A stretch of 36,225 nt of DNA from an uncultured Collinsella sp. (GCA_900551365.1 URVZ01000013.1:1-36225); one strand, 5' to 3'. Shown: positions 21,656 to 30,854, counted from the first letter of the stretch. A program made the numbers and translations. Notes: generated from the letters alone by a model not told the origin.

Positions 21656-23485
21656 GTGCGCAATCTCAAAATACTGTTTTCCTATCTAGGGACATACCGT
21701 CGCGATGCCATCCTCGGCGTGTTCTTTGTGTCGGTCGAGACGGTGCTCGAGCTGTTTATCCCGGTCATCATGGCCAACATCATCGATGTGGGCGTGCCTG
21801 CGTGTGATATCAACTACATGCTGCTACAGGGTGCGTACATGTTGGTGTGCGCTGCGCTTTCGCTGGTACTGGGCTTGGGTTATGCCCGCACGTCCGCCCG
21901 CGTTGCCTCGGGCCTAGGCGCCAACCTGCGCGAGGCCGAGTACAAAAAGATTCAAACGCTCGCCTTTGGCAACCTGGACAACTACGACGCCAGCTCGCTC
22001 GTCACCCGCATGACCACGGACATCACCGTTGTCCAAAATGCTGTGGGCAACGGCTTTCGCCCTATGGTGCGCGGCCCGGTGACGCTTATCGTCGGCCTTA
22101 TCTACGCGCTGATGCTGTCGCGCCCGCTCGCCACCGTCTTTGCGATCATCTTGCCCGTGCTGGCAATCGTACTGGGCGTCATCACCTATCGCGTGAGCCC
22201 GCTCTACCGCCAACTCCAGACCTCGATGGACCACCTCAACGGCGTGGTACAGGAGGACCTCACCGCCGTGCGTGCCGTCAAGGCCTACGTTCGTACCGAG
22301 CACGAGGAGGCCAAGTTCGACACCGTCAATACCGAGCTCGCCGGCACGGCGACAAAGACCTTTGGCAGCGCGGTACTCAACCTGCCGGTGTTTCAGCTGT
22401 CGATGTACGTGGCTGCGCTCTCTATCCTGTGGATTGGCGGCCGCATGATTCTCGCCGGTAAGCTGGGCGTGGGCTCGCTCACGGGCTTTATGAGCTACGT
22501 GCTGCTGATCATGAACTCGCTCATGATGATTTCCAACGTGTTTTTGCTGCTCACGCGCGCTCTTACGAGTGTGGGCCGTATCGCCGAGGTGCTCGATGAG
22601 GAACCCTTTATCGCCAACCCCGCGGGAGACCTCGCGATTGCGGCACCAGCGGACGGCAGTATCGAGTTTCGCGACGTTTCCTTTAAATACCGCGCGGATG
22701 CAGCCGAGGATGTGCTCGAGCATATCGACCTTCGCATCGAGAGCGGCTCGACGGTGGGCATCCTCGGCGGCACGGGATCGGGCAAGAGCTCGCTTGTGCA
22801 GCTGATTGCGCGCCTGTACGACGCTACCGAGGGCGCCGTGCTTGTGGGCGGACGTGACGTGCGTGACTACGACCTCGCGACCCTACGCGACGCCGTGGGC
22901 ATTGTGCTGCAAAAGAACGTGCTGTTTACGGGTACCGTGCGCGAGAACCTGCAGTGGGGCAATCCGCAGGCGTCGGACGATGAACTCCTCGCGGCTTGCC
23001 GCGCGGCGTGCGTGGACGAGTTCCTTGATCGCATCGGCGGGCTGGACGGCGAGTTGGGCCAAGGCGGCGCTGGTGTTTCGGGTGGCCAGAAGCAACGCCT
23101 GTGCATCGCGCGCACGCTGCTCAAGCATCCGCGCGTGCTCATTTTTGATGACTCCACCAGCGCGGTCGATATGGCGACCGACGCTAAGATTCGCGAGCAC
23201 ATCGCTCGGATTTCCGATACGACCGTGCTCATCATCGCCCAGCGTATCGCGAGCGTCATGGATGCCGATCGCATTGTGGTGTTGGACGACGGTCGTGTCC
23301 ACGGCGTGGGCACGCACGAGGAGCTGCTGGCGGGCGACAACATCTACCAGGAGATTTACGCCTCGCAGATGGAGTTTGCGGGGAACGCGGACGCCGGCGA
23401 CGGCTGCGACGATGGCTGCGCGAATGATTCGTTCTCCTCCGTCCCCAGCAGATCACCCTTGGAAGGGGGTGAGCGCCGTGCCTAA
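21656..23485 (+). CDS. ABC exporter subunit, degenerate-site half (BmrC/LmrC type)
   Basis: The 609-residue protein has a six-helix type IV exporter membrane domain (about 1-310) and one nucleotide-binding domain. This domain has Walker A GGTGSGKSS, signature VSGGQKQR, and Walker B RVLIFDDS, where the catalytic glutamate is aspartate. This, with a normal partner, is the asymmetric arrangement of heterodimeric exporters such as BmrCD, LmrCD and TM287/288. The GTG at 21656 follows GGGGGTTGAA. The last 40 residues (Asp/Gly/Ser-rich, then SVPSRSPLEGGERRA) are encoded partly by a dispersed repeat. The end overlaps the next gene by eight bases. The substrate is unknown, probably a drug or lipid. 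Confidence 0.93.
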   Translation: MRNLKILFSYLGTYRRDAILGVFFVSVETVLELFIPVIMANIIDVGVPACDINYMLLQGAYMLVCAALSLVLGLGYARTSARVASGLGANLREAEYKKIQTLAFGNLDNYDASSLVTRMTTDITVVQNAVGNGFRPMVRGPVTLIVGLIYALMLSRPLATVFAIILPVLAIVLGVITYRVSPLYRQLQTSMDHLNGVVQEDLTAVRAVKAYVRTEHEEAKFDTVNTELAGTATKTFGSAVLNLPVFQLSMYVAALSILWIGGRMILAGKLGVGSLTGFMSYVLLIMNSLMMISNVFLLLTRALTSVGRIAEVLDEEPFIANPAGDLAIAAPADGSIEFRDVSFKYRADAAEDVLEHIDLRIESGSTVGILGGTGSGKSSLVQLIARLYDATEGAVLVGGRDVRDYDLATLRDAVGIVLQKNVLFTGTVRENLQWGNPQASDDELLAACRAACVDEFLDRIGGLDGELGQGGAGVSGGQKQRLCIARTLLKHPRVLIFDDSTSAVDMATDAKIREHIARISDTTVLIIAQRIASVMDADRIVVLDDGRVHGVGTHEELLAGDNIYQEIYASQMEFAGNADAGDGCDDGCANDSFSSVPSRSPLEGGERRA

Positions 23486-25376
23486 GACCGCAGCCCAAGC
23501 ACGCCCGGCCGACCTCAAGCGCACTGTGCGCCGCTTGCTCTCCTACATGGGGCATGCCAAGTTCTCGTTGCTCGCGGTGGGCGTGCTCGCCTCCGTTGCC
23601 GCCATCGCGAGCCTCGCCGGCACCTACATGGTGCGCCCCATCGTTAACGGTTTGGCCACGGGCGGGGAGGAACTGCTTGCCAAGCAGGTCATCCTGACGG
23701 CGATCATCTACGCTGCGGGCGTGCTCTCGGCCCTGGGCTACTCGCAGATTATGGTGCGCGCGGCCCAACACGTGGTGTCCGATATTCGCCGCGACCTGTT
23801 CGCGCACATCCAGACGCTGCCGCTCAGTTATTTTGACAGCACGCGCTCGGGCGACATCATGAGTTTTTTCACCAACGACGTCGACACCGTCTCCGAGGCG
23901 CTCAACAACAGCTTTGCCAACGTGATTCAGGCCGCCATTCAGGTTGTGGGCACCACGGCTATGCTCATCATCCTTAACTGGCAGCTCACGATTATCACAC
24001 TCGTGTGCGATGCGGCCATTGTGCTGTATGCGCGCTACTCGGGCGCGCGCTCTAAGCGTTTCTTTGCTGCCCAGCAGGCATCGCTTGGCGACCTGGACGG
24101 ATATATCGAAGAGATGGTCTCGGGCCAAAAGGTCATCAAGGTCTTTAACCGTGAGGCAGCGAATGTCGCCGGCTTCACCTGCCGCAACGACGAGCTTCGC
24201 CGCACCGGTACCGCCGCCGTGAGCTATGCCAACTCCATGGTGCCCATGACCGTCGTGATTGGCTACGTCAACTATGCCATCGTCGCCGTGGCGGGCGGCA
24301 TGCTCTGCATCAAGGGGCTCGCCGATGTGGGCGCACTTGCAAGCTACCTGGTCTTTGTGCGCCAGGCCGCCATGCCCATCAACCAGTTTACGCAGCTCGG
24401 CAACTTCTTGCTCAACGCGTTGGCCGGTGCCGAGCGCCTGTTTGCGGCTATGGACCTTGAGCCCGAGGTGGACGAGGGCTGCGTGGAGCTGGTGCAGACG
24501 GGCGATGCCGCGTGGGCGTGGAAAATTCCCGAGGGCCAGGGCGTGGGCGTCTACGGGCACCTGAATGACGTGGCAGCCGTTGATGAGTCGGGCCGCGCGG
24601 TGGCCGCCGACGGCACCGAGCTCACGTGCGGCTTGGTCCCGCTTGCCGGCGACGTGCGCTTCCATGCCGTGGACTTTTCCTACGTGCCGGGCGCCCGCGT
24701 GCTCACGGACCTCAACCTGTTTGCCAAGCCGGGGCAAAAGATTGCGTTTGTGGGCTCCACGGGCGCCGGCAAGACGACCATTACCAACCTCATCAACCGC
24801 TTCTACGAGGTCGATGACGGCGAGATCACGTACGACGGCATCGACGTCAAGCACATTGCCAAGGCCAGCCTGCGCAGGTCGCTCGGCATTGTGCTGCAGG
24901 ATACGCACCTGTTTAGCGGCACCATTGCGCAGAACATCCGCTTTGGCAAGCTCGACGCGACCGACGAGGAGGTGCGCGCCGCTGCCGAGGCCGCCTGCGC
25001 CGACTCGTTTATCCGCCGCCTGCCGCGGGGCTACGACACACCGGTCACGGCCGACGGCGCCAACCTGTCGCAGGGTCAGCGTCAGCTGCTCGCCATCGCG
25101 CGCGTGGCCGTCGCCGATCCGCCGGTGCTCATCCTGGACGAGGCCACGAGCTCCATTGACACGCGTACCGAAAAGCTCATCGAGCGCGGTATGGACCGCA
25201 TCATGCGCGGTCGCACCACGTTTATGATCGCGCACCGCCTGTCCACTGTCCGCGACGCCGACGCCATCATGGTCCTCGAACACGGCCGCATCATCGAGCG
25301 CGGCACGCACGAAGAGCTGCTCGCCCAGCACGGCGAGTACTGGCAACTGGCGCATGGCTTAAAAGAGTTGGATTAA
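23478..25376 (+). CDS. ABC exporter subunit, canonical-site half (BmrD/LmrD type)
   Basis: The 632-residue protein has a six-helix membrane domain and a nucleotide-binding domain with Walker A GSTGAGKTT, Walker B VLILDEATSS with a normal catalytic glutamate, H-loop AHRLST, and a signature NLSQGQRQ that departs from LSGGQ. It thus completes the asymmetric pair with the preceding gene. An insertion of about 60 residues between the two domains (near residues 325-390) is longer than usual. The GTG at 23478 follows GGGGGTG. A much longer open frame upstream is a shadow of the first subunit. Confidence 0.93.
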   Translation: MPKTAAQARPADLKRTVRRLLSYMGHAKFSLLAVGVLASVAAIASLAGTYMVRPIVNGLATGGEELLAKQVILTAIIYAAGVLSALGYSQIMVRAAQHVVSDIRRDLFAHIQTLPLSYFDSTRSGDIMSFFTNDVDTVSEALNNSFANVIQAAIQVVGTTAMLIILNWQLTIITLVCDAAIVLYARYSGARSKRFFAAQQASLGDLDGYIEEMVSGQKVIKVFNREAANVAGFTCRNDELRRTGTAAVSYANSMVPMTVVIGYVNYAIVAVAGGMLCIKGLADVGALASYLVFVRQAAMPINQFTQLGNFLLNALAGAERLFAAMDLEPEVDEGCVELVQTGDAAWAWKIPEGQGVGVYGHLNDVAAVDESGRAVAADGTELTCGLVPLAGDVRFHAVDFSYVPGARVLTDLNLFAKPGQKIAFVGSTGAGKTTITNLINRFYEVDDGEITYDGIDVKHIAKASLRRSLGIVLQDTHLFSGTIAQNIRFGKLDATDEEVRAAAEAACADSFIRRLPRGYDTPVTADGANLSQGQRQLLAIARVAVADPPVLILDEATSSIDTRTEKLIERGMDRIMRGRTTFMIAHRLSTVRDADAIMVLEHGRIIERGTHEELLAQHGEYWQLAHGLKELD

Positions 25377-25425
25377 CCTGTTCGAGCACGATGCTTTGAC
25401 CCCTCCGTGCCGCTCACCTCGCTTC

Positions 25426-25490
25426 AAACCATCACAACATTCGACGCTTTTCGCCAAAATCGGGAAAAGCATCGAATGTTGTGATGGTTT
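25426..25490. repeat. ACCATCACAACATTCGA hairpin repeat, copy 1
   Basis: A 19-bp perfect stem (25426-25444 with 25472-25490) encloses a loop with GCTTTTC and GAAAAGC, which extends the stem. T-runs follow on the plus strand, so it can act as a terminator for the ABC operon. A near copy lies at 26668-26730. Confidence 0.8.
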
Positions 25491-25591
25491 TTCTGCCACT
25501 CGACCGGGTGGAATCGCTTTCTTGTGCACGAAGGTGTGCGGACCCGTGGGCAGGGGAATAAGGTTGGTTATCCGACTCCATTGGAGGGCTC

Positions 25592-26629
25592 ATGGACCTG
25601 CCGATCGTCCTGTCCCATAAGACTGCCTGGCTGTACCACAACGTGGCGCGTCCGTCCGAGCCGCTCTCGCGAGCAAGCAGCCTATACGATGAGGACTCGC
25701 TTGCTAACGAGGCAGAGCCGACTGCGGACCTGCCCAAATTGGGACTCGATGCCAAGGGGCTGAGGGCTTCAACGGCAGTTGGGATCGTTACCGACTATCT
25801 GGCTTCGCTTGGTATTCCACGAGAAGAGCTCGATCATATCGACACGCTCGTCAACTTCGATTTTGAGCGCTCGACGCCGGCTGGATTTAGATGCCACGTG
25901 TTTGGGTCGCCGGTACCTCCATGCCATCTTATCGAGGTGGCAGAGGGCCTTCTGGTGGTTGATGAGGCCATGTGCTTTGTCCAAGCGGGTTCGTGGATGA
26001 GTGAGCCCGAGCAGCTGGAATATGGCTACGAAATCTGCGCCCGATACCATTTGAATCATCTGTCGACAGGCGATTATATCGAGATGGGGCAGAGGTATAC
26101 CGTTGCCGACTTGATTGCTTATTGCAACGAGAATCGATCTCGTCAGGGGGCTATACGCGCGGCCGCCGTGCTCAAGCGCGTGCACGATGGCGCGCGGTCG
26201 CCCATGGAGACGGCCACCGCAATCATGGTCGTAGCAAAACGTTCCCAGGGCGGGCTGGGATACGCCAAGATTGAGCTCAACCATCGGGTCGATGTTCCCA
26301 ACGAGTTCAAGTATCTCGCAAAGGCCGGGTATTTCGAGATCGACGTATATGCGCCTGCGAGCGGTACGGGGATTGAATATAACGGCTCGGACCATCTTGA
26401 TAAACAGCGCAGCGCGTCGGATGCGGAGCGTATGGCCGTGCTGAGCGCGCTGGGCTTTAGCATGATCGTTCTCATCGGGACTCAGTTTGCCCATCAGCTG
26501 CAATTGCACCGGGCGATGAACGCCATCGCGCTCGCTATGGGTCTCAAGTGCGACCGGAGCGAGGTGTTCCAGAAACGTCAGAACGACCTGCGAGAATTCG
26601 TGATTCGACACTGGGACGGCGGCCTTTAG
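25592..26629 (+). CDS. Hypothetical protein with DUF559/Vsr-like endonuclease-fold C-terminus
   Basis: The 345-residue protein opens with LPIVLSHKTAWLYH, like the AbiEi/DUF559-type 'LSHxTA' N-termini of actinobacterial proteins. Its middle has SPMETATAIMVV then LNHRVDVP. The C-terminal part (FEIDVYAPASGTGIEYNGSD, then DAERMAVLSALGFSMIVL) has the D...ExN layout of a PD-(D/E)XK nuclease fold related to very-short-patch repair enzymes. I recall similar proteins in Eggerthella-type genomes as a large paralogous group. The function is unknown. The gene is alone and flanked by near-identical hairpin repeats. Confidence 0.6.
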   Translation: MDLPIVLSHKTAWLYHNVARPSEPLSRASSLYDEDSLANEAEPTADLPKLGLDAKGLRASTAVGIVTDYLASLGIPREELDHIDTLVNFDFERSTPAGFRCHVFGSPVPPCHLIEVAEGLLVVDEAMCFVQAGSWMSEPEQLEYGYEICARYHLNHLSTGDYIEMGQRYTVADLIAYCNENRSRQGAIRAAAVLKRVHDGARSPMETATAIMVVAKRSQGGLGYAKIELNHRVDVPNEFKYLAKAGYFEIDVYAPASGTGIEYNGSDHLDKQRSASDAERMAVLSALGFSMIVLIGTQFAHQLQLHRAMNAIALAMGLKCDRSEVFQKRQNDLREFVIRHWDGGL

Positions 26630-26667
26630 GGGCGCTTTGGTCCTTCTGCGGGGTGCCGTGGGCAGGC

Positions 26668-26730
26668 AAACCATCACAACATTCGACGTTTTTCGCTAAA
26701 AACGGGAAAAGCATCGAATGTTGTGATGGT
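26668..26730. repeat. ACCATCACAACATTCGA hairpin repeat, copy 2
   Basis: Arms 26668-26686 and 26714-26730 match those of copy 1, and the loop is almost the same. It lies 38 bp after the stop of the hypothetical gene. The last bases lack the T-run of copy 1. Confidence 0.8.
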
Positions 26731-26862
26731 CTGTGCTGAGGATGGGCTTGGAAAGTCCGTTTTGCTCGAAGCGACCTGTCCTGTCGTACGGGTGTCGGCA
26801 TGATTCTCTCGTGGGGTATTATGTTTTCCGAAGAATAAAACGCCGCGTGAGGGGAGGGCTGC

Positions 26863-27918
26863 GTGGACGGGCACGTGCAACATGACGGTTTTGGCCGCGA
26901 TATCAACTACCTGCGCATTGCCGTTACCGACAAGTGCAATTTCCGCTGCATCTATTGCATGCCGGTCGATGGCGTGGCGCCCCGCGCGCACGACGAGCTG
27001 CTCAGCGCCGAGGAAATCGCCCGCTTTGTGCGCTTGGTGGCGGGGGAGGGCATTCGCCGCGTGCGCCTGACGGGCGGCGAGCCGCTGGTCAGCCGCCGTA
27101 TCATTCCGCTCATTCGTGACATCCGCGCGATTCCGCAGATCGAGGACATCTCGCTCACCACCAACGGTGCCCTGCTGCCCAAGCTGGCGCCGCAGCTCAA
27201 AGATGCGGGGCTTAACCGCGTTAACATCTCGCTCGACACGCTCGACCCTACGCTCTTTGGAAAGATCACGCGTCTGGGTCGGCTCGAGCAGACCATGGCT
27301 GGCATCGACGCGGCGCTGGCTTGGGGCTTTGAGCCCGTTAAGGTCAACTGTGTTGTGGTGCGCCGGCTCAACCAGGATGTGGCGGCCCTCGCGCGACTCA
27401 CGCTCGACCGCCCCATCCACCTGCGATTTATCGAATACATGCCCATCGGCGACGAGCACACGAGCTCGCATTGCGCTGTGGACCCTCACGCGCCCGCGCT
27501 CAATCCCGAGCTGTGGGACGCGAGCGACACCGTGCCGAGTGACGAGCTGCGGGCGCGCATCAATGCCGGGGCAGCCGCGGCGGGGCTGGGCGAGCTCGAG
27601 CCGCTCGGCATCAACGACGCTCCTGCCGGCGCGGGCCCTGCGCGCTATTGGCACTTTCCTGGCGCGACGGGAACGGTCGGTTTCATTAGCGCCATGTCCA
27701 ACCATTTTTGTGCGAATTGCAACCGTCTGCGCCTGACGGCCGATGGCAACGTGCGTCCGTGCCTGTTTAGCGATGCCGAGTATTCGGTGCGCGACGCCCT
27801 GCGCCGTGGTGATGATATGCAGGTACTTTCGATTTGGCGCGATGCCGTGGCCCACAAACCGCAGGAACACGCGATAATTGAGGGCACGCAACGATTTATG
27901 TCCCAAATCGGAGGATGA
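26863..27918 (+). CDS. moaA: GTP 3',8-cyclase MoaA, molybdenum cofactor synthesis
   Basis: The 351-residue radical-SAM protein has the N-terminal 4Fe-4S motif CNFRCIYC (C-x3-C-x2-C) and a C-terminal cluster CANCNRLRLTADGNVRPC. It ends in the GG dipeptide needed for activity (SQIGG). RLTGGEPLV and ISLDTL are also typical. It converts GTP to 3',8-cyclo-GTP in the first step of Moco synthesis. The start is GTG at 26863 after GGGGAGGG. MoaC, which completes the step, is the next gene, four bases on. Confidence 0.97.
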   Translation: MDGHVQHDGFGRDINYLRIAVTDKCNFRCIYCMPVDGVAPRAHDELLSAEEIARFVRLVAGEGIRRVRLTGGEPLVSRRIIPLIRDIRAIPQIEDISLTTNGALLPKLAPQLKDAGLNRVNISLDTLDPTLFGKITRLGRLEQTMAGIDAALAWGFEPVKVNCVVVRRLNQDVAALARLTLDRPIHLRFIEYMPIGDEHTSSHCAVDPHAPALNPELWDASDTVPSDELRARINAGAAAAGLGELEPLGINDAPAGAGPARYWHFPGATGTVGFISAMSNHFCANCNRLRLTADGNVRPCLFSDAEYSVRDALRRGDDMQVLSIWRDAVAHKPQEHAIIEGTQRFMSQIGG

Positions 27919-27922
27919 TCAT

Positions 27923-29230
27923 ATGGCCAAGAGCAGGTACGCCGATGCCACCAAGGCCGCTCGCAGGGCCGCGATGTCTGCCCACAAAGTCACGGCTGCG
28001 GCGAATGCTGACAGCGCTGACGCGTCCGTGCAGCCGACTGCCAGTGCTGCCACCGAGCCCGCCCGTGACGCCCGTCGCGACGAGCTGACACACGTGGACG
28101 CCAAGGGCGAGGTACGCATGGTCGACGTGTCCGACAAGGCCGAGACTCATCGCATCGCCATCGCCGAGGGCACCATCCTCATGCACCCCGAGACGCAGGC
28201 CATGGTGCTGCAGGACCGCGCCAAAAAGGGCGACGTGCTTGCCTGCGCACGCGTGGCGGGCATTATGGCCATCAAACGCACAAGCGACATCATCCCCATG
28301 TGCCATCCGTTGCTCATTACCAAGAGTAAGTGCGATATTGCGCCCATCGCTCCGGCGGGGACGCCGGCCGAGGACGTGCCCGAGGGCTGGGCGCCGGCGC
28401 GTTCGGACGGGCAGGTTGGCTTTCACGTGCTGGTTACGGCCGGCGTAACGGGCAAGACGGGTATCGAGATGGAGGCGTTGACCGGCGCGAGCGCTGCGTG
28501 CCTAACGATCTACGACATGTGCAAGGCGGTCGATCGCGGCATGGAGATCGTCGACGTGCGCCTGCTGCACAAGGAGGGCGGCCGCTCGGGCGTGTGGGAT
28601 CGTGCAGAGCGTCAGGCCGCTGCCGTTGAGGCCGTGGGAGCCGCGGGCGCCGCGCCCGCGAGCGCACCCGTCGCCGCCGCGCCCGCAGCTCCGGCACCGG
28701 CCGTCCCCGCGATCGCGTTTATCGGCTACCAAAACTCAGGCAAGACCACGCTCGTCGAGAAGGTTATCGCCGAGCTCACCCGCCGCGGCCTGCGCGTGGG
28801 TTCGCTCAAGCATCATGGGCACCACGGCTTTGATATCGACGTGCCCGCTAAGGACACCTGGCGCCATCACCAAGCCGGATCCAAGCACGTGGGCCTTATC
28901 TGCGCCACGCGCTGGGCGGAGTACGCCGACACGCGCGAGGAGGACGAGATGCCCGCGCGTGAGCTGCTGTCGCGTTACAGCGATGTCGATGTGGTGATCA
29001 TCGAGGGCTACAAGACCGAGGGCTTCGACAACATCGTCGTCGCGCGCTCCGGTGTCGACCGTCTGCGCGGCAAGAGCTCGCTCGACCTGGTCGACGGTCG
29101 CACGTTGGCTCTTGCCTGCAACGAAGCCCTTGCACGCCAAGCCTTCGATGCCGGCTTCGCGACCCGAGCCATCAACATCAACGACGCCCGAGCCATCTGC
29201 GATCTCATCCAAGATCACCTTCAGGCTTGA
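27923..29230 (+). CDS. moaC: MoaC-MobB fusion protein, molybdenum cofactor synthesis
   Basis: The 435-residue protein has an N-terminal Ala-rich extension, then a MoaC domain (about 55-235): MVDVSDKAETHR, KKGDVLACARVAGIMAIKRT, IPMCHPLLI, EALTGASAACLTIYDMCKA and HKEGGRSGVW. After an Ala/Pro linker comes a MobB-like P-loop domain (about 270-435) with IGYQNSGKTTL and VIIEGYKTEGFDNI. MoaC turns cyclo-GTP into cyclic pyranopterin monophosphate; MobB binds GTP and helps guanylate the cofactor. One polypeptide therefore joins an early and a late step. The ATG at 27923 follows CGGAGG and lies four bases after moaA. Confidence 0.95.
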   Translation: MAKSRYADATKAARRAAMSAHKVTAAANADSADASVQPTASAATEPARDARRDELTHVDAKGEVRMVDVSDKAETHRIAIAEGTILMHPETQAMVLQDRAKKGDVLACARVAGIMAIKRTSDIIPMCHPLLITKSKCDIAPIAPAGTPAEDVPEGWAPARSDGQVGFHVLVTAGVTGKTGIEMEALTGASAACLTIYDMCKAVDRGMEIVDVRLLHKEGGRSGVWDRAERQAAAVEAVGAAGAAPASAPVAAAPAAPAPAVPAIAFIGYQNSGKTTLVEKVIAELTRRGLRVGSLKHHGHHGFDIDVPAKDTWRHHQAGSKHVGLICATRWAEYADTREEDEMPARELLSRYSDVDVVIIEGYKTEGFDNIVVARSGVDRLRGKSSLDLVDGRTLALACNEALARQAFDAGFATRAININDARAICDLIQDHLQA

Positions 29231-29355
29231 CGCTGCGCCGGCCCCAAGCACCCCATCTCGCCCCTCAAGCCATCGCTCGCGTACCAAAGTACGCGTCGCT
29301 CCTCTTTCGGGGCGACCTGGGGCACTTGGAACCGGCTCGCTGCGCTGCCATAACA

Positions 29356-29454
29356 TGCCAAAAGGGGACAGGTTTATTTTGGCAGGTTTTATCTGGGCAA
29401 ACGTCATTTCCACCACAAAGGGGCCAGGCACCTTTGTGGTGGTTTTTGCTTTGG
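29356..29454. repeat. 99-bp double-hairpin repeat, copy 1
   Basis: Two hairpins, TGCCAAAA/TTTTGGCA and CCACCACAAAGG/CCTTTGTGGTGG, each have GGGGACAGG-like loops. The second is followed by TTTTTG, a terminator for moaC-mobB. The sequence matches 30855-30953 in 97 of 99 positions. Confidence 0.9.
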
Positions 29455-29539
29455 TAGATGTGTGGGACATGCCTTACAATCTACCAAGTAGTTCATGACG
29501 GGCGAAAAACGGAGAGAAGGGGCTTGATGCGTCCTTAAT

Positions 29540-29605
29540 GTTTCATGCGGATAGATTGATTTGACAGACGGTGGCGAATGCCCGCCGTCCGCATTCGTAT
29601 GAAAC
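29540..29605 (+). other. Hairpin in the leader of the MFS gene
   Basis: GTTTCAT pairs with ATGAAAC (29540-29546 with 29599-29605) around an inner GACGG/CCGTC stem. The 3' arm ends next to the AAGGAG ribosome binding site of the MFS gene. It could be a simple translational control hairpin. I could not match it to a known riboswitch. Confidence 0.4.
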
Positions 29606-29616
29606 AAGGAGTCTCC

Positions 29617-30852
29617 ATGCTCGCCTCTCTTTTCTCAAAGCCTCAACCTTCGCTGTCCGCTCAGGCCAAGCGCCTGGTGGCGATGCGCTTTTTCATCTAC
29701 ACCGGTTTTCAGACCAGCTACTTTATCGGCGTCATCGGAACGCTCACCTATGCGGACGGCGCTTCGGTCGTCGCGACGTCGCTGGCCGTCATGTTTATGA
29801 ACGTCTTCGTGATCCTGGGGTCCTTTGCGGGTGGCGCGGCGCTCGACGCCTGGGGTCCGCGCCGCCATTTCTGGCTGAGCATCGTCGGCACACTGGCAAC
29901 GGGCGCGGCGATCATCGCCTTTGGCGACGCGACCGAGACGGTCCTTGCCGGCGCGGTACTCTTGGGCTTTGTAATGGGATTCGCCCAGCCCATCGCCACG
30001 TCCTATCCGGCCTATCTCACCGACGACCCTGTCGAGCTCAAAGACATCAACTCCACCATCACCATGTTCTCCAACGTGAGCATCATCGTTGGCCCCACGC
30101 TGGGCGGCTTTGCCGCGGCGGCTGCATCGTCGCGCGCGGTGTTCGTGCTCATGATGCTCTTTACCGTGCTGGCGCTTATCGCCGGCTGGGGGTTTAAGCC
30201 GAGGGAAGGCCGCATCGCCGGGCGCGCGGGCCAAAGCTCCAGCCCCAACACGCCCGCCCGCGCCACCTTCGCGACCAGCATCAAGACGGTCTTCACCAAC
30301 AGCGTCCTCGCCCTGCTCTTCTGCATCATCTTCCTTTCGAACTTTGGCTACGGCGCCTTCGATCCGCTGGAGTCGTTCTTCTATCGCGACGTCCTGCACG
30401 TCGGCGTCGAATGGATGGGCTGGCTTTCGTCGGCCTGCGGCGTGGGCGCGGTGCTGGGCGCCGTGGTCGCGCTTCGCATGCCGCCGCGCTTCGTCAGCCT
30501 TAAAACGTTGCTCGTGGCGCTTATGACCGTAGGCCTGGGAAGCCTGCTCTACGTGGGCACGCCGTACGTGGGAGTGGCCCTTATCGGCCAGATCGCCCTG
30601 GGCGTGGCCTGGGGCGTCGTCAACCCGCTCCACAACACCATTGTGCAAACGACGGCCCCGCTCGAGCAGCTCGGCCGCGTCAACTCGGTCATGGGCTTTG
30701 GAAACATGTTCGCCGGCGTGGCTCCGCTGGCGATTGCCCCGTGGCTGGCGGCGACATTTGGCGTGCAGCAGACGCTCGTAGGAGCGGGCATAGTCGTAAC
30801 GGCGGTCCCCGCGGCGCTGCTGCTGTTTGGACGTAGGCATTTGGATCGCTAA
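29617..30852 (+). CDS. Major facilitator superfamily transporter
   Basis: The 411-residue protein has 12 predicted membrane helices with a central cytoplasmic loop near residues 205-235. The loop after helix 2 has GGAALDAWGPRRH, a form of the MFS motif A (GxLaDrxGrr). NPLHNTIVQTTAP is in the second half. It resembles drug or unknown-solute exporters of the enterobactin-exporter/EntS type. The substrate is not readable. The ATG at 29617 follows AAGGAG. The gene is bracketed by the 99-bp double-hairpin repeats. Confidence 0.88.
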   Translation: MLASLFSKPQPSLSAQAKRLVAMRFFIYTGFQTSYFIGVIGTLTYADGASVVATSLAVMFMNVFVILGSFAGGAALDAWGPRRHFWLSIVGTLATGAAIIAFGDATETVLAGAVLLGFVMGFAQPIATSYPAYLTDDPVELKDINSTITMFSNVSIIVGPTLGGFAAAAASSRAVFVLMMLFTVLALIAGWGFKPREGRIAGRAGQSSSPNTPARATFATSIKTVFTNSVLALLFCIIFLSNFGYGAFDPLESFFYRDVLHVGVEWMGWLSSACGVGAVLGAVVALRMPPRFVSLKTLLVALMTVGLGSLLYVGTPYVGVALIGQIALGVAWGVVNPLHNTIVQTTAPLEQLGRVNSVMGFGNMFAGVAPLAIAPWLAATFGVQQTLVGAGIVVTAVPAALLLFGRRHLDR

Positions 30853-30854
30853 CC

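Noticed and set aside
22806..23477. Upstream extension of the second ABC subunit
   Set aside because: This part overlaps the nucleotide-binding domain of the first subunit in another frame and encodes nothing like an ABC protein; the GTG at 23478 fits.
23256..25355. Minus-strand open frame of 699 codons
   Set aside because: It is the shadow of the second ABC subunit; high GC keeps the opposite frame open.
26674..27906. Minus-strand open frame of 410 codons
   Set aside because: It is antisense to moaA and runs through the hairpin repeat.
29540..29605. Known riboswitch before the MFS gene
   Set aside because: No match in memory to fluoride, guanidine, preQ1 or ZTP consensus; left as an unassigned hairpin.
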